A stretch of DNA of 64,000 bases from NCBI RefSeq assembly GCF_011365745.1, contig NZ_JAAOBY010000009.1:62001-126000 (forward strand), read 5' to 3'. This DNA is from Flavobacterium turcicum. Its GTDB lineage: Bacteria; Bacteroidota; Bacteroidia; Flavobacteriales; Flavobacteriaceae. The notes beneath the pieces are model-generated. The model was given only the letters and a program-made list of their open reading frames with translations, was not told where the DNA came from and did no database searches. Every line of letters begins with the position of its first letter. The first letter of the stretch is position 1. Shown piece by piece: positions 35,786 through 45,198 of this stretch. A program made the position numbers and the translations under genes.

Positions 35786-36676
35786 CTAAAAATAGACGAA
35801 GTGGTATTTTATGTCGCCGAACTGACTGATTTCGAGCGTCGGAGCAGGAACCTTAATTGTATTAATTAAAGAAAAAACAGTCTTCAAAACCGGAGATTGG
35901 GTCTTTATTTTGGTTAAATCAACATCGAAACTGAGGTAAAACTGTCTCGTTCGCCTTGCATTAAAACCAGCCGTTGCAACTTGATCTTTAGGGTTTCCTG
36001 CTAGCATTCCATCAGCTCCGTATCCCAAGGCAATATTGAGCCATTTTGGCAATTTTGATTGCTTGGCAAAGGAGTGCAAGTTCACCGAAAGCCAATAGGT
36101 TTGACCGTTGTAATCTTTTAAAATTTGTTCCGTTAAATTGGCGCCCAAAACCTCTGGACGGTATTTTGCAAAAGTGGTTTGATGAAAAGAAAATTTAGGA
36201 ATAATACGTTGTTCTTCCCACAGAAGATCCTGCGCAAGATATAAACCTGTTCCCGTTGCGTTGGCCACCACGTCGCCTACAGATGCTCCCCATTCTTGAG
36301 AAAAACCATCCATAACCTCAACAGCAGTTAAAAAGGCAAAACCCATTCCGGCACCATACAACCTTTGTTGTTTTTTACTGGCACCGCTCCATTGCCAAAG
36401 TTCAGCACTTAGCCTGCCCAATTGATAAGAAGAATAAACATGTCCTACCTTATCCATTTGAAGCCATTCTGAATTGTCATCAACAAAATGAAACTTCGAC
36501 CGAGGATACGAAGCATACCACAACTGATTTAACCCAATTAAGGTTCCGGTTGCAAGTGTGGCTTGGGAAATCCCTACTGCTTTTTGTCGTTTAAGATGTA
36601 AGGAATCAGCAGGTTCAAAAAAACGCTGCGCGAAACTTATTTGGAAAAAAAGGAGAAAACAAAGAACAAGACGCAT
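35786..36676 (-). CDS. DUF2279 (YfiM-like) exported protein
   Basis: A 296-aa protein with a signal peptide (MRLVLCFLLFFQISFAQ). The DUF2279 core is KVGHVYSSYQLGRLSAELWQW followed by EVMDGFSQEWGASVGDVVANATG. This has two His/Asp-rich helices like those of PAP2-like membrane proteins, and several hydrophobic stretches. It is probably an outer-membrane or envelope protein; the function is unknown. The start at 36676 is one base past the mltG stop, so the two genes are coupled. Confidence 0.75.
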   Translation of the reverse strand: MRLVLCFLLFFQISFAQRFFEPADSLHLKRQKAVGISQATLATGTLIGLNQLWYASYPRSKFHFVDDNSEWLQMDKVGHVYSSYQLGRLSAELWQWSGASKKQQRLYGAGMGFAFLTAVEVMDGFSQEWGASVGDVVANATGTGLYLAQDLLWEEQRIIPKFSFHQTTFAKYRPEVLGANLTEQILKDYNGQTYWLSVNLHSFAKQSKLPKWLNIALGYGADGMLAGNPKDQVATAGFNARRTRQFYLSFDVDLTKIKTQSPVLKTVFSLINTIKVPAPTLEISQFGDIKYHFVYF

Positions 36677-36677
36677 T

Positions 36678-37718
36678 TTATCTTTGTACGCCTTGACTGT
36701 TAATCCAATCGGAGTATTTTTTTGCATTGACGTTGTGCTCCTCTAAAGTTGTAGCGAACTCGTGGTACCCAAAACGGTCTACGCTGGCGCAAAAGTAAAT
36801 GAAATCGTTTTTTTCAGGATTTAAAACTGCTTCGAGCGCAGTGATATCTGGCATAGCAATTGGCCCCGGAGGTAAACCAATATTCATATAAGTATTGTAA
36901 GGATGTGGCATAACCAAGTCTTTGTAAAAAACTCTTTTTATCACTTGATTAAAATCGTTGGATTTCTTTTTCAAGGCATAAATCACGGTTGGATCGGCTT
37001 GCAAAGGCATTTCTAAACGCAAACGATTCAAGTATACGCCTGCAATGCGCGGTCTTTCGTCTTTTTTTACTGATTCTTTATGAACGATTGATGCCAAAGT
37101 TGTAGCCTGAATTGGCGTTAGCCCTTGTTTTTGCGCTTGTGCAATACGCTCCTCAGTCCAAAAACTACGGTATTCTTTTAGCATTTTATCTCTGAACTTT
37201 ACTGCAGATGTATTCCAATAAATCTCATAGGTATTTGGAATAAGTAAGGCCAAAACCGTCTCTTCATTAAAACCGTTTTCTTTTAAAAAAGTAGAATCTT
37301 TAAAAGCTTGCAATAGTGAAATACTGTCGGCTTCAATTTGTGAACCCACACGACCTGCCAAGTTTTCAATGCGTTCTTGATTGTTAAAAGCCAATTTCAC
37401 CGCTGAATTAAGGCGCAGACTTTTAACCAATTCGTAACTATTCATTCCTTTCGTCAAAAGAAAGCGACCTGGAATCACATTCTCGGTATACCCGCGTTTG
37501 CTGGCAACCGTTTCAAAACGGTCCATATCTTCAACATAAGGCAAAAGCAATTGTTTTACTTGCTCATAATTTGCATCAGTAGGCACGTATACGTACACTT
37601 CATTTTCAGAAAATTTGGTATTTGGCGAAAATACTTTTTGTACAAAATACAAACCGTAAACCAATAAAATCGAGATTACAACTACAGATACAATGCTGAT
37701 TATTTTTTTGATATTCAT
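36678..37718 (-). CDS. mltG: Endolytic murein transglycosylase MltG
   Basis: Cleaves nascent glycan strands and so limits peptidoglycan chain length. One N-terminal transmembrane helix (7-28), a LysM-like region, then the YceG core LASIVHKESVKKDERPRIAGVYLNRL, with catalytic Glu in HKES, and LQADPTVIYALKK. 346 aa is typical. It shares a transcript with the DUF2279 gene downstream, one base apart. Confidence 0.93.
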   Translation of the reverse strand: MNIKKIISIVSVVVISILLVYGLYFVQKVFSPNTKFSENEVYVYVPTDANYEQVKQLLLPYVEDMDRFETVASKRGYTENVIPGRFLLTKGMNSYELVKSLRLNSAVKLAFNNQERIENLAGRVGSQIEADSISLLQAFKDSTFLKENGFNEETVLALLIPNTYEIYWNTSAVKFRDKMLKEYRSFWTEERIAQAQKQGLTPIQATTLASIVHKESVKKDERPRIAGVYLNRLRLEMPLQADPTVIYALKKKSNDFNQVIKRVFYKDLVMPHPYNTYMNIGLPPGPIAMPDITALEAVLNPEKNDFIYFCASVDRFGYHEFATTLEEHNVNAKKYSDWINSQGVQR

Positions 37719-37797
37719 TTGAGGGCTTTTATGAATGAAGAAATATGTTTTCTAATTTATAACTAACTATTTGAAAAACAACAACTCATTTTTATAA

Positions 37798-38340
37798 CTA
37801 TAGCGAAGGCCATTGCGTGTTAATGAGTTGAAAAATGGCTTCGTCTTTGTAGACACCTTTTACAAAAGTCCAATCTTTTTTTACGCCAATTTTTTCGAAT
37901 CCAAATTTAGTAAAAAGTGCCGTACTTGCAGCATTTTCGGTACTAATATTTGCATACAATTGATGTAAATTGAGGTTTGTAAAAGCATATTCAATTAATA
38001 AATCTAACGCTTCTGAACCGATGTTTTGGTTTCTGTTTTCTGATTTTTGAATAACGATGCCAACACCTGCTCTATTGTTTTTGGGATCAAAATCAAACAA
38101 ATCAATTAAGCCAACTGCCGGAAAATCTTCGTCTTGACAAATAGCCAATCGCAATTGTTTGGCTTCATAAATATCTTGTTGGGCGTTTTCAAGATATTGT
38201 TTGACCAAAAATCTGCTGTAAGGAGTTTGCGTATTGCTAACCTCCCAAATACTTTGATCGTTTTCAATGGCGTAGACAAACTCCAAGTCATTGGGCTCTA
38301 GCGCACGAATGTAAATGTTTTCGCCTTTTAATGTTTTCAT
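37798..38340 (-). CDS. GNAT acetyltransferase, RimJ/RimL-like
   Basis: A 180-aa acetyltransferase_3 family protein. It opens ENIYIRALEPNDLEFVYAIEN and has VGIVIQKSENRNQNIGSEALDLL (acetyl-CoA loop region) and ENAASTALFTKFGFEKIGVKK. Relatives modify protein N-termini or small amines (SpeG/RimL). The substrate is unknown. It may share a transcript with mltG, 79 bases downstream. Confidence 0.85.
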   Translation of the reverse strand: MKTLKGENIYIRALEPNDLEFVYAIENDQSIWEVSNTQTPYSRFLVKQYLENAQQDIYEAKQLRLAICQDEDFPAVGLIDLFDFDPKNNRAGVGIVIQKSENRNQNIGSEALDLLIEYAFTNLNLHQLYANISTENAASTALFTKFGFEKIGVKKDWTFVKGVYKDEAIFQLINTQWPSL

Positions 38341-38415
38341 TTAATTATTTCAGGAAGTTACATTGAGGAATCGTAGCGATGCACCAAAGTTGATTTTGAT
38401 AATTCGTTTCGTAAA

Positions 38416-39198
38416 TTAAATTTCAATCGTACCTTGAAATACAAATTGAGCAGCTCCTTTCAGAAAAACATTGGTAAACTGATCGCCTTCTTTTTCAAAC
38501 GAAACGGTTAATTTTCCGCCCTCTACATTCAAATTAATTTCGGTTTCAGCTGTTTTTCCTAACACATTCATGGCTATGGCTACGGCTGTTGCACCAGTAC
38601 CGCAAGAAAGTGTTTCATCTTCTACACCTCTTTCATAGGTACGTAAAGAAAAGGTATTCGGATCGATTTGGTTCACAAAATTGACATTACTTCCGGCTTG
38701 ACCGTATAAAGCGCCATAACGAATAGCAGCTCCATTTTGTTTTACGTCATAATTGGGTAAATCAGCTACCAACTGCACATGATGTGGCGAACCGGTGTTC
38801 AAAAAAACATAATCCTCTTGCACATTTATCTCAGCTACATCAATCATTTGCAGTGCTACAATTTCGTTCTCGTCAACAGTAGCATGGTGCAAACCATCTG
38901 TTGCAATAAATGTAGTTTTGTTTTCAATAACCTTTAGCTTTTTAGCGAAAGCTACCAAACAACGACCACCATTACCGCACATAGAACTGGTATTTCCATC
39001 TGAATTATAGTACACCATTTTAAAGTCGGTTTCGGCATCGTTTTCCAGTAAAATCAAACCATCAGCTCCTATCCCAAAACGTCGGTCGCACAATCTTGCT
39101 ACAAGTGCTGTATTATCTTTTGGGAAAAAAAGCGATCGGTTGTCAATCATAACAAAATCGTTGCCTGTACCTTGGTATTTATAAAATTCTAATTGCAT
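38416..39198 (-). CDS. dapF: Diaminopimelate epimerase
   Basis: Interconverts L,L- and meso-diaminopimelate for lysine and cell-wall synthesis. Both catalytic cysteines are seen: SSMCGNGGRC and ETLSCGTGATA. FYKYQGTGNDFVMIDNR is the standard start, fixing the ATG at 39198; the frame is open upstream to 39252. 260 aa. Upstream of and in line with the GNAT gene and mltG. Confidence 0.95.
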   Translation of the reverse strand: MQLEFYKYQGTGNDFVMIDNRSLFFPKDNTALVARLCDRRFGIGADGLILLENDAETDFKMVYYNSDGNTSSMCGNGGRCLVAFAKKLKVIENKTTFIATDGLHHATVDENEIVALQMIDVAEINVQEDYVFLNTGSPHHVQLVADLPNYDVKQNGAAIRYGALYGQAGSNVNFVNQIDPNTFSLRTYERGVEDETLSCGTGATAVAIAMNVLGKTAETEINLNVEGGKLTVSFEKEGDQFTNVFLKGAAQFVFQGTIEI

Positions 39199-39335
39199 TT
39201 TTTTAATTTTGTGAAGTACAAAAGTACAAACTATTAATGAAATGTTAATCATTGTTAAAGAGCGTTAAACGGTATTTTAACAAACCAAAAAAGTTTTAAT
39301 TTTACTTGTAATTATTTTTTTAAACGAAATTAAAG

Positions 39336-40736
39336 ATGAAAAATTTATCAACATTATTTGGAGTTTCCTTGTTAAGCGGTGTGGTTACTTTAGGTTCCTA
39401 CAAGCTATTATTTGATACTGATGGTTATTTTTCTAAAGATAATGGTTCAGTAGTCACGATGGCATCCAATTCATACGGAAAAAGAGTTGGTTTAGCATCA
39501 GAAGTACTTGACTTTACTGAGGCTGCTGACAAAACCATACATACGGTGGTTCACGTAAAAAACGTTTCAAGAACAACGGTTTCTAACCCAATTCTTGAGT
39601 ACTTTTATGGTTTTCGAGGCGGACAATCGCAAGAGCAAGTAGGAACCGGATCTGGAGTAATTATCTCTGAAGACGGCTACATCGTGACCAACAATCACGT
39701 GATTAAAGATGCATCCGAAATTGAAATTACACTCAACAACAAAAAATCATACAAAGCAAAACTGATTGGTACCGACTCAAAAATGGACATCGCTTTGCTT
39801 AAAATTGATGCCGATGAAAAGTTACAGTACACCGCTTTCGCGAATTCTGATTCGGTGAAAGTGGGCGAATGGGTTTTGGCGGTAGGAAATCCATACAACT
39901 TGAACTCAACTGTTACGGCAGGTATCGTTTCGGCGAAAGCCAGAAATTTAGACACAAGCGGAATCCAATCGTTCATTCAAACAGACGCAGCGGTAAACCC
40001 TGGAAACAGTGGTGGTGCCTTGGTGAACACTCGCGGTGAATTAATCGGTATAAATACGATGATTTCGTCACCAACCGGAAGTTATACTGGATATTCATTT
40101 GCCGTTCCTTCTAACATTACCCGTAAAATCATTGAAGACTTAATGGAATTCGGGAATGTACAACGCGGAATTCTCGGCGTTGAGGGTGGTGAATTGAACA
40201 GCATGAGTTCTAAAGATTATGGTATTAGTTTGACTCAAGGATTTTACATCAATAAAGTCACTAAAAATTCAGGTGCTGACAAGGCTGGTTTGGCCAAAGG
40301 CGATGTTATTGTAAAAATAGACGAACAAAACATCAGCACTTTTGCGGATTTGTCAGGCTACATTAACACCAAACGTCCAAACGATAAGGTTCAAGTAACT
40401 TACAACCGAGACGGAAAAATAAAAACCGTTCCGGTAACCTTGAGCAAAAACGAGTTTTTTAATGCGGAGTTCAAAGGAATGACTTTAGAAAATCTTGAAG
40501 CTGCCGATAAAAAGAAATTTAAAATCGATTACGGTGTGCGCATCAAAGGCATTAGCGACCAAAAATGGCAGCAATACGAAGAGGAATTGGTTGGAAGTAT
40601 TATTTTGACTATCGATAATGTGAAAGCGACTAATGTAGAAACCGTATCAAAATTGATGAGTAAAATTGATGACAATCAAAAAGTACGCATTGAATTGATC
40701 AGTAAAAACGGTGAATTGCTACGATTCTTTATGTAA
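39336..40736 (+). CDS. HtrA/DegP-type periplasmic serine protease
   Basis: A 466-aa Do-family protease. An N-terminal signal/anchor helix is followed by the trypsin-like domain with triad His (VTNNHVI), Asp (KMDIALLKID) and Ser (NPGNSGGAL). One clear PDZ domain (about 285-375; KNSGADKAGLAKGDVIVKI) and a second shorter, divergent PDZ-like domain at the end follow. It handles misfolded envelope proteins. It is divergent from dapF, and a terminator follows. Confidence 0.93.
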   Translation: MKNLSTLFGVSLLSGVVTLGSYKLLFDTDGYFSKDNGSVVTMASNSYGKRVGLASEVLDFTEAADKTIHTVVHVKNVSRTTVSNPILEYFYGFRGGQSQEQVGTGSGVIISEDGYIVTNNHVIKDASEIEITLNNKKSYKAKLIGTDSKMDIALLKIDADEKLQYTAFANSDSVKVGEWVLAVGNPYNLNSTVTAGIVSAKARNLDTSGIQSFIQTDAAVNPGNSGGALVNTRGELIGINTMISSPTGSYTGYSFAVPSNITRKIIEDLMEFGNVQRGILGVEGGELNSMSSKDYGISLTQGFYINKVTKNSGADKAGLAKGDVIVKIDEQNISTFADLSGYINTKRPNDKVQVTYNRDGKIKTVPVTLSKNEFFNAEFKGMTLENLEAADKKKFKIDYGVRIKGISDQKWQQYEEELVGSIILTIDNVKATNVETVSKLMSKIDDNQKVRIELISKNGELLRFFM

Positions 40737-40759
40737 AAAATTTTAAAGTTTAAAACACT

Positions 40760-40790
40760 AAGCCATCTTGCAAAACAAGGTGGCTTTTTT
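40760..40790 (+). terminator. Terminator after the HtrA-type protease
   Basis: Stem AAGCCATCTTG / CAAGGTGGCTT (with G-U pairing) followed by TTTTT. 24 bases past the stop codon. Confidence 0.75.
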
Positions 40791-40838
40791 ATTTTGCAAA
40801 AAAAATGAAAAACACGCTACGAAATCGATTGAAATGGG

Positions 40839-40846
40839 TACTTTTG
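40839..40846 (+). promoter_or_regulatory. TAnnTTTG promoter of the GAPDH gene
   Basis: TACTTTTG followed by CAC matches the Bacteroidota -7 element and is 48 bases upstream of the GAPDH start at 40895. No other good candidate is seen in the gap. Confidence 0.5.
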
Positions 40847-40894
40847 CACAAATTTTAAAAAAATACAAGACCTTATTTTGATTAAATTTTCAAC

Positions 40895-42343
40895 ATGACA
40901 ACTACAACTTTATACGAAAAAGAAGTCTCTTTGCAAGCCGACAGGCGACGTGCAGGAGTAGAATTGATTAAAATCATCAGTGATTTATGGTATGACAAAT
41001 CCATTGAAATGGTTTTGTTTCGCAACCAATTGATAGATCGCAATGTAAGCGAGGTAATCAACCTACACGAGTATGCTGCCGCATTTGTAGGCAAACCTAT
41101 TTCTATTTTTAATTCGGTTAAAATTGCTCAAGCGATTTTAGAATTGAACTTACCACCTGCAAAATTAGACATTGGAAAACTAACGTATGAGTTTGGCCAG
41201 GAAGAAGACAACTATCCTGACGCGAAATATTTTGTAATTGACAAATTAAAAAACGCTAAAAACTCGGAAGAAATTCAACCAAAAGATGTTGTTTTATACG
41301 GTTTTGGACGTATTGGTCGTTTATTGGCTAGAGAATTAATGTCAAAAACAGGTAAAGGAAGTCAATTGCGCTTGCGTGCTATTGTAACCCGCGACAAAAA
41401 CGATGCGGTTTCACTAGAAAAACGTGCTTCGTTGTTACAATACGATTCTATTCATGGCGATTTTGAAGGTTCAGTTACTGCCGATCCTGCAAACAATGCT
41501 TTAATCATCAACGGAACAACTGTTCATGTAATTACTGCAAACAGTCCTGAGGAAATTGATTACACGCAATTTCATATAGATAATGCCTTAGTGATTGATA
41601 ATACAGGAGCTTTTACAACACAGGAAGCATTGAGTCGTCACCTTACTTCAAAAGGAGCTGATAAAGTATTGCTTACCGCTCCTGGAAAAGGAGTTCCGAA
41701 TATCGTTCACGGAGTTAACCACAACGAGTACAATCCAGATGAAATCAGTATTTTCTCTGCAGCTTCTTGTACAACCAATGCGATTACTCCGATTTTAAAA
41801 GTAATTGAAGACAAGTTGGGTGTTGTAAAAGGACATTTGGAAACCATTCACGCCTATACCAACGATCAAAACTTGGTAGACAACATGCACAAGAAATACC
41901 GCCGAGGTCGTGCTGCTGGTTTAAACATGGTAATTACTGAAACTGGTGCCGGAAGCGCTGTTGCAAAAGCATTACCATCGTTAGAAGGAAAATTAACTTC
42001 TAATGCTATCAGAGTTCCTGTTCCTAATGGTTCGTTAGTCGTTTTAAACTTAGAAGTTTCTAAAAAAACTACCGTAGCCGCTTTGAACTCAATCATGAAG
42101 AAGTATGCTCTTGAAGGCGAATTGGTAGAGCAAATAAGATACTCAATGAATAACGAGTTGGTTTCCTCAGACATTGTAGGAACGGCACAACCGGCTATTT
42201 ATGACAGTAATGCTACCATTGTTTCAAAAGATGGCAAAAGCATCGTACTTTACATTTGGTACGATAACGAATACGGCTACAGCCACCAAGTAATTCGCTT
42301 GGCTAAATATATTGCTAAAGTAAGACGTTATACTTACTACTAG
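40895..42343 (+). CDS. gap: Glyceraldehyde-3-phosphate dehydrogenase, long form
   Basis: A 482-aa GAPDH against about 335 aa for the classical enzyme. An N-terminal helical extension of some 125 residues precedes the Rossmann domain (VVLYGFGRIGRLLARELM). The catalytic Cys is in SAASCTTNAITP, with the partner His in LETIHAYTNDQNLVD and the substrate Arg in RGRAAGLNM. This long form occurs in Bacteroidota; the role of the extension is not known to me. It may serve glycolysis or gluconeogenesis, and a second GAPDH may exist elsewhere. Confidence 0.93.
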   Translation: MTTTTLYEKEVSLQADRRRAGVELIKIISDLWYDKSIEMVLFRNQLIDRNVSEVINLHEYAAAFVGKPISIFNSVKIAQAILELNLPPAKLDIGKLTYEFGQEEDNYPDAKYFVIDKLKNAKNSEEIQPKDVVLYGFGRIGRLLARELMSKTGKGSQLRLRAIVTRDKNDAVSLEKRASLLQYDSIHGDFEGSVTADPANNALIINGTTVHVITANSPEEIDYTQFHIDNALVIDNTGAFTTQEALSRHLTSKGADKVLLTAPGKGVPNIVHGVNHNEYNPDEISIFSAASCTTNAITPILKVIEDKLGVVKGHLETIHAYTNDQNLVDNMHKKYRRGRAAGLNMVITETGAGSAVAKALPSLEGKLTSNAIRVPVPNGSLVVLNLEVSKKTTVAALNSIMKKYALEGELVEQIRYSMNNELVSSDIVGTAQPAIYDSNATIVSKDGKSIVLYIWYDNEYGYSHQVIRLAKYIAKVRRYTYY

Positions 42344-42449
42344 CCTACCGTTTACAAGTTGTGGTGGGTGGTTGTAATTTTTTTAGTTTTAGTTTTAGTA
42401 AATAGTTTTAAATTTAAAACAACCACTTCCCAACTTGAATAAAATTCAA

Positions 42450-42485
42450 AATCCGTCTTGTTATTAAACGAGACGGATTTTTTGT
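42450..42485 (+). terminator. Terminator after GAPDH
   Basis: Stem ATCCGTCTTGTT / AACGAGACGGAT with a T-run. Almost the same stem is repeated at 43272-43310, on the other side of the 42571 gene. Confidence 0.82.
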
Positions 42486-42570
42486 TTCACAATTATATGT
42501 GACAAATATAACGGTTATGTAGTATTTTATTTCTATTTTTAGCATTGTCAAATCTCTAACTCAATTCAGC

Positions 42571-43251
42571 ATGCTTAAAAATTTCTTAATCGCCCTTCTA
42601 CTACTTACAAATTTTATAGGTTACAGCCAATCGTCTGATGACAATACAAATTACTGGATTGATATCGATGGAAAATCTGTTTCTAAAACACAATATTTAA
42701 AGCAATTTGGGGACCGATATTCAGAATTTGCTGCATGGAATTACATTGCAAAAGACTCTGGACGGGTTACAAAAACCCATTACAAATTTAACTTGTATAC
42801 CGTTGATCATTCCTTTTTTCTAAATTACATCAACCGCACTACCAATAAAAAATTACCTATCAACACCACCTTGTTAATTGAATTCCATTACAAAGATGAC
42901 CTTTGTAGCAGTAATTCCTCCAATAAGTGGAGCGGGTCAAAAATTGCGAATCGAAAATATCACACCGATACTTGGAAAAAGTCTATTGAAAGTAAAAATG
43001 AAAATCTAGTCTATTTGGTATTTTTTGAAAAAGGTATTGAAGTACAAAATTCAAAAAGCAAACGTGAATACTACTTCAGTGACCAAGAAAATTTATTAAG
43101 AGAGAAAATCTTTTTAAACCCAACATCATGCGGTTCCTATATGATTTCAAAACCAGATGGAATAACACTTGTTCGAAATGGCGAAAGTACTGCCAAAACA
43201 ATGGCCGCAAATTTAGATCCTAAAAAATGGGACAAGCAAGAATTTGAATGA
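42571..43251 (+). CDS. Unknown secreted protein
   Basis: A 226-aa protein with a signal peptide (MLKNFLIALLLLTNFIGYSQ, cleavage likely after YSQ). The mature part is polar and probably beta-rich: NYWIDIDGKSVSKTQYLKQ near the start and CGSYMISKPDG near the end. No known family recognised. It has Cys residues near 112 and 188 that could form a disulfide. It lies between two near-identical terminator hairpins, suggesting insertion or duplication of a one-gene unit. Confidence 0.7.
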   Translation: MLKNFLIALLLLTNFIGYSQSSDDNTNYWIDIDGKSVSKTQYLKQFGDRYSEFAAWNYIAKDSGRVTKTHYKFNLYTVDHSFFLNYINRTTNKKLPINTTLLIEFHYKDDLCSSNSSNKWSGSKIANRKYHTDTWKKSIESKNENLVYLVFFEKGIEVQNSKSKREYYFSDQENLLREKIFLNPTSCGSYMISKPDGITLVRNGESTAKTMAANLDPKKWDKQEFE

Positions 43252-43271
43252 TCATTCGTTCTTCCAATCAT

Positions 43272-43310
43272 AAAAAAATCCGTCTTGTTCTTCAACGAGA
43301 CGGATTTTTT
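43272..43310 (+). terminator. Terminator after the 42571 gene
   Basis: Stem AAAATCCGTCTTGTT / AACGAGACGGATTTT with loop CTTC and T-run. Stem sequence is the same as in the terminator at 42450-42485. Confidence 0.85.
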
Positions 43311-43351
43311 ATTTAACATTTTCTGTAATTGTACCGAATTGGCACGCAGAT

Positions 43352-43517
43352 GACACAGATTTAGCAGATTTTCATCTTTCAAAATATTTAATCTAATGTC
43401 CGAGATTAAAAACTGAGACTAAACACTGAGGCTGTGACTGAACCAAACACAGATTTCACAGATTTTCAACCTTAAAAATATTCAATCTAAACTCCAAGAT
43501 GAAAAACTGAGACTAAA
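43352..43517. repeat. Tandem ~72-bp direct repeat with CACAGATT words
   Basis: Two copies (43352-43423 and 43445-43517) share the order: CACAGATTT.(A/C)CAGATTTTCA, AAATATT.AATCTAA, AAAAACTGAGACTAAA. It is non-coding, in the gap before the APC permease gene. The AATCTGTG word also occurs near 18215. Only two copies and a short irregular spacer, so this is not a CRISPR. Confidence 0.65.
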
Positions 43518-43522
43518 AAAAC

Positions 43523-44929
43523 CTACTCCTTCGCCTTAGTCAAATAGTAAATCGGGATACCAATAAGCATAATAAATACACCCCAACCACAGGTAGTTGG
43601 TTTTGTGTACAATAACGCCAAACATATCGCCGAAGAAATCAAAATGTACAAAGCAGGCAAAACCGGATAACCAAAAGCCTTGTACGGACGCTCTGCATTG
43701 GGCATTTTTTTGCGTAAAATGAATATTCCTAATATAGTTAAGATGTAAAACACCAGTACTATAATCACCACAAAATCAAGCAAATCACCATACTTACCCG
43801 TCAAACACAATGCCGAAGCCCAGATGCATTGCGCCCAAATAGACCATTCTGGTACACTCGCTTTGTTTAACGAAGCTGCTTTTTTAAAGAAAACACCATC
43901 CTGCGCCATAGTATAATATACGCGCGCACCCGCCATAATCAATCCATTGTTACACGCAAAAGTCGAAATCATAATCATCACGGCAATAATCAAAGTACCA
44001 ACCGACCCAAAAATAGTTTGCGAAGCCACCACAGCCACACGATCTGATTCGGCCGTAGCAATATCAAACAAAGGCACCACAGCCAAGTACATCACATTGG
44101 CCACAATATAAATCACACTCACTAATAATGTTCCTAGAAACAAACTCAAACCCACATTGCGTTTAGGGTTTTTAATTTCTCCTGCAATAAAGGTCACGCC
44201 TTCCCAAGCCACACTCGAGAATTGCGATCCCACAAAGGCCGCCGAAATACCCGATATCAATGCAATACCACCAATAGGCAACCACTCGCCTGTTTCCACA
44301 TTCAAACTTTGAGCTTGCCAAGCGTTGGCCCAATTCGCATCCCACACCGCACTATCCGCAGCCATAAAACCAAAAATAATCAAACCCGCTAACGAGAGTA
44401 CTTTAATCACCGTAAGCACAGTTTGCAAAATCTTCGAGTTTTTCACCCCGCGGCTGTTCACATAACTCAGCAACACAATCGTAACAATAGATACAATTTG
44501 GGCAGCGTTTAGTTTAAAATCGCCTATTTCATACAAAATATTTTTATCACTCAAAGGCGCATACAAATAGGCCGCAAACTTGGCAAAAGCCACACCCACA
44601 GCCGCAATAGTACCGGTTTGAATCACCGCAAAAAAGCTCCATCCGTACAAAAACCCAATGAGTTTACCGTAAGCTTCCTTAATATACACATACTGCCCGC
44701 CCGCCGTAGGAAACATCGCGCTCAACTCGCCGTAACTCACCGCAGCAATCACGGTAATCAGGCCCGTAAGCACCCACATAGCAATCAGCCAGCCGGCAGA
44801 GCCAAGTTGTCGCACCATATCCGAGCTTACAATAAATATCCCCGATCCTATCATAGAACCCACCACAAGCATGGTCCCGTCAAGTAGTCCTAATTCTCTC
44901 TTAAAATTGTCTGGTTTTTGATCTTCCAT
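43523..44929 (-). CDS. APC superfamily amino acid permease
   Basis: A 468-aa transporter with about 12 hydrophobic helices. The N-terminal LGLLDGTMLVVGSMIGSGIF is the APC TM1 substrate motif (GSGIF), and WLIAMWVLTGLITVIAAVSYGELSAMFP covers TM2 and its loop. It probably imports an amino acid or exchanges it. The substrate is unknown. Monocistronic. Confidence 0.9.
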   Translation of the reverse strand: MEDQKPDNFKRELGLLDGTMLVVGSMIGSGIFIVSSDMVRQLGSAGWLIAMWVLTGLITVIAAVSYGELSAMFPTAGGQYVYIKEAYGKLIGFLYGWSFFAVIQTGTIAAVGVAFAKFAAYLYAPLSDKNILYEIGDFKLNAAQIVSIVTIVLLSYVNSRGVKNSKILQTVLTVIKVLSLAGLIIFGFMAADSAVWDANWANAWQAQSLNVETGEWLPIGGIALISGISAAFVGSQFSSVAWEGVTFIAGEIKNPKRNVGLSLFLGTLLVSVIYIVANVMYLAVVPLFDIATAESDRVAVVASQTIFGSVGTLIIAVMIMISTFACNNGLIMAGARVYYTMAQDGVFFKKAASLNKASVPEWSIWAQCIWASALCLTGKYGDLLDFVVIIVLVFYILTILGIFILRKKMPNAERPYKAFGYPVLPALYILISSAICLALLYTKPTTCGWGVFIMLIGIPIYYLTKAKE

Positions 44930-45004
44930 AAAATGGTATTTTGGTTAGTTGTGGGCTAAAGATATACTTTTTTTAGAAATCTAAATTCAGATGCCCTTAT
45001 TTAT

Positions 45005-45113
45005 GGCATGTCCCAGCTTCCGCACGGCTCCAGCTGCGTCAGGCTATCCGCTCTATCTTTATTTTCTTAAAGAAAGAAAATAAAGGATGCCACTCCTATC
45101 CTTCATGCGAAGC
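45005..45113. repeat. Dispersed ~100-bp intergenic repeat, copy B
   Basis: Same block order as copy A at 2830: GGCATGTCCCAGC, then AGGCTATCCGCTCTATCTTT, an A/T hairpin around TTAAAGAAAG, GGATGCCACTCCTATCC, ending ATGCGAAG. It is the main content of the 427-base gap 44930-45356, which also holds a promoter-like element (45199-45255). It lies at the left edge of the second accessory region. Confidence 0.7.
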
Positions 45114-45198
45114 CCTCCTTTACAAGTTCAATCTCGAAAAAGAGAAGTATTTCATTAGCGTTTTAAGTACGAAAAGGTTGAAATAATTGAAGACTCTT

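Noticed and set aside
43352..43517. CRISPR array
   Set aside because: Two long degenerate units with one short spacer and no cas genes; a simple tandem duplication.
44618..44887. Plus-strand reading frame opposite the APC permease
   Set aside because: Basic, His-rich translation without family features; shadow of the permease gene.
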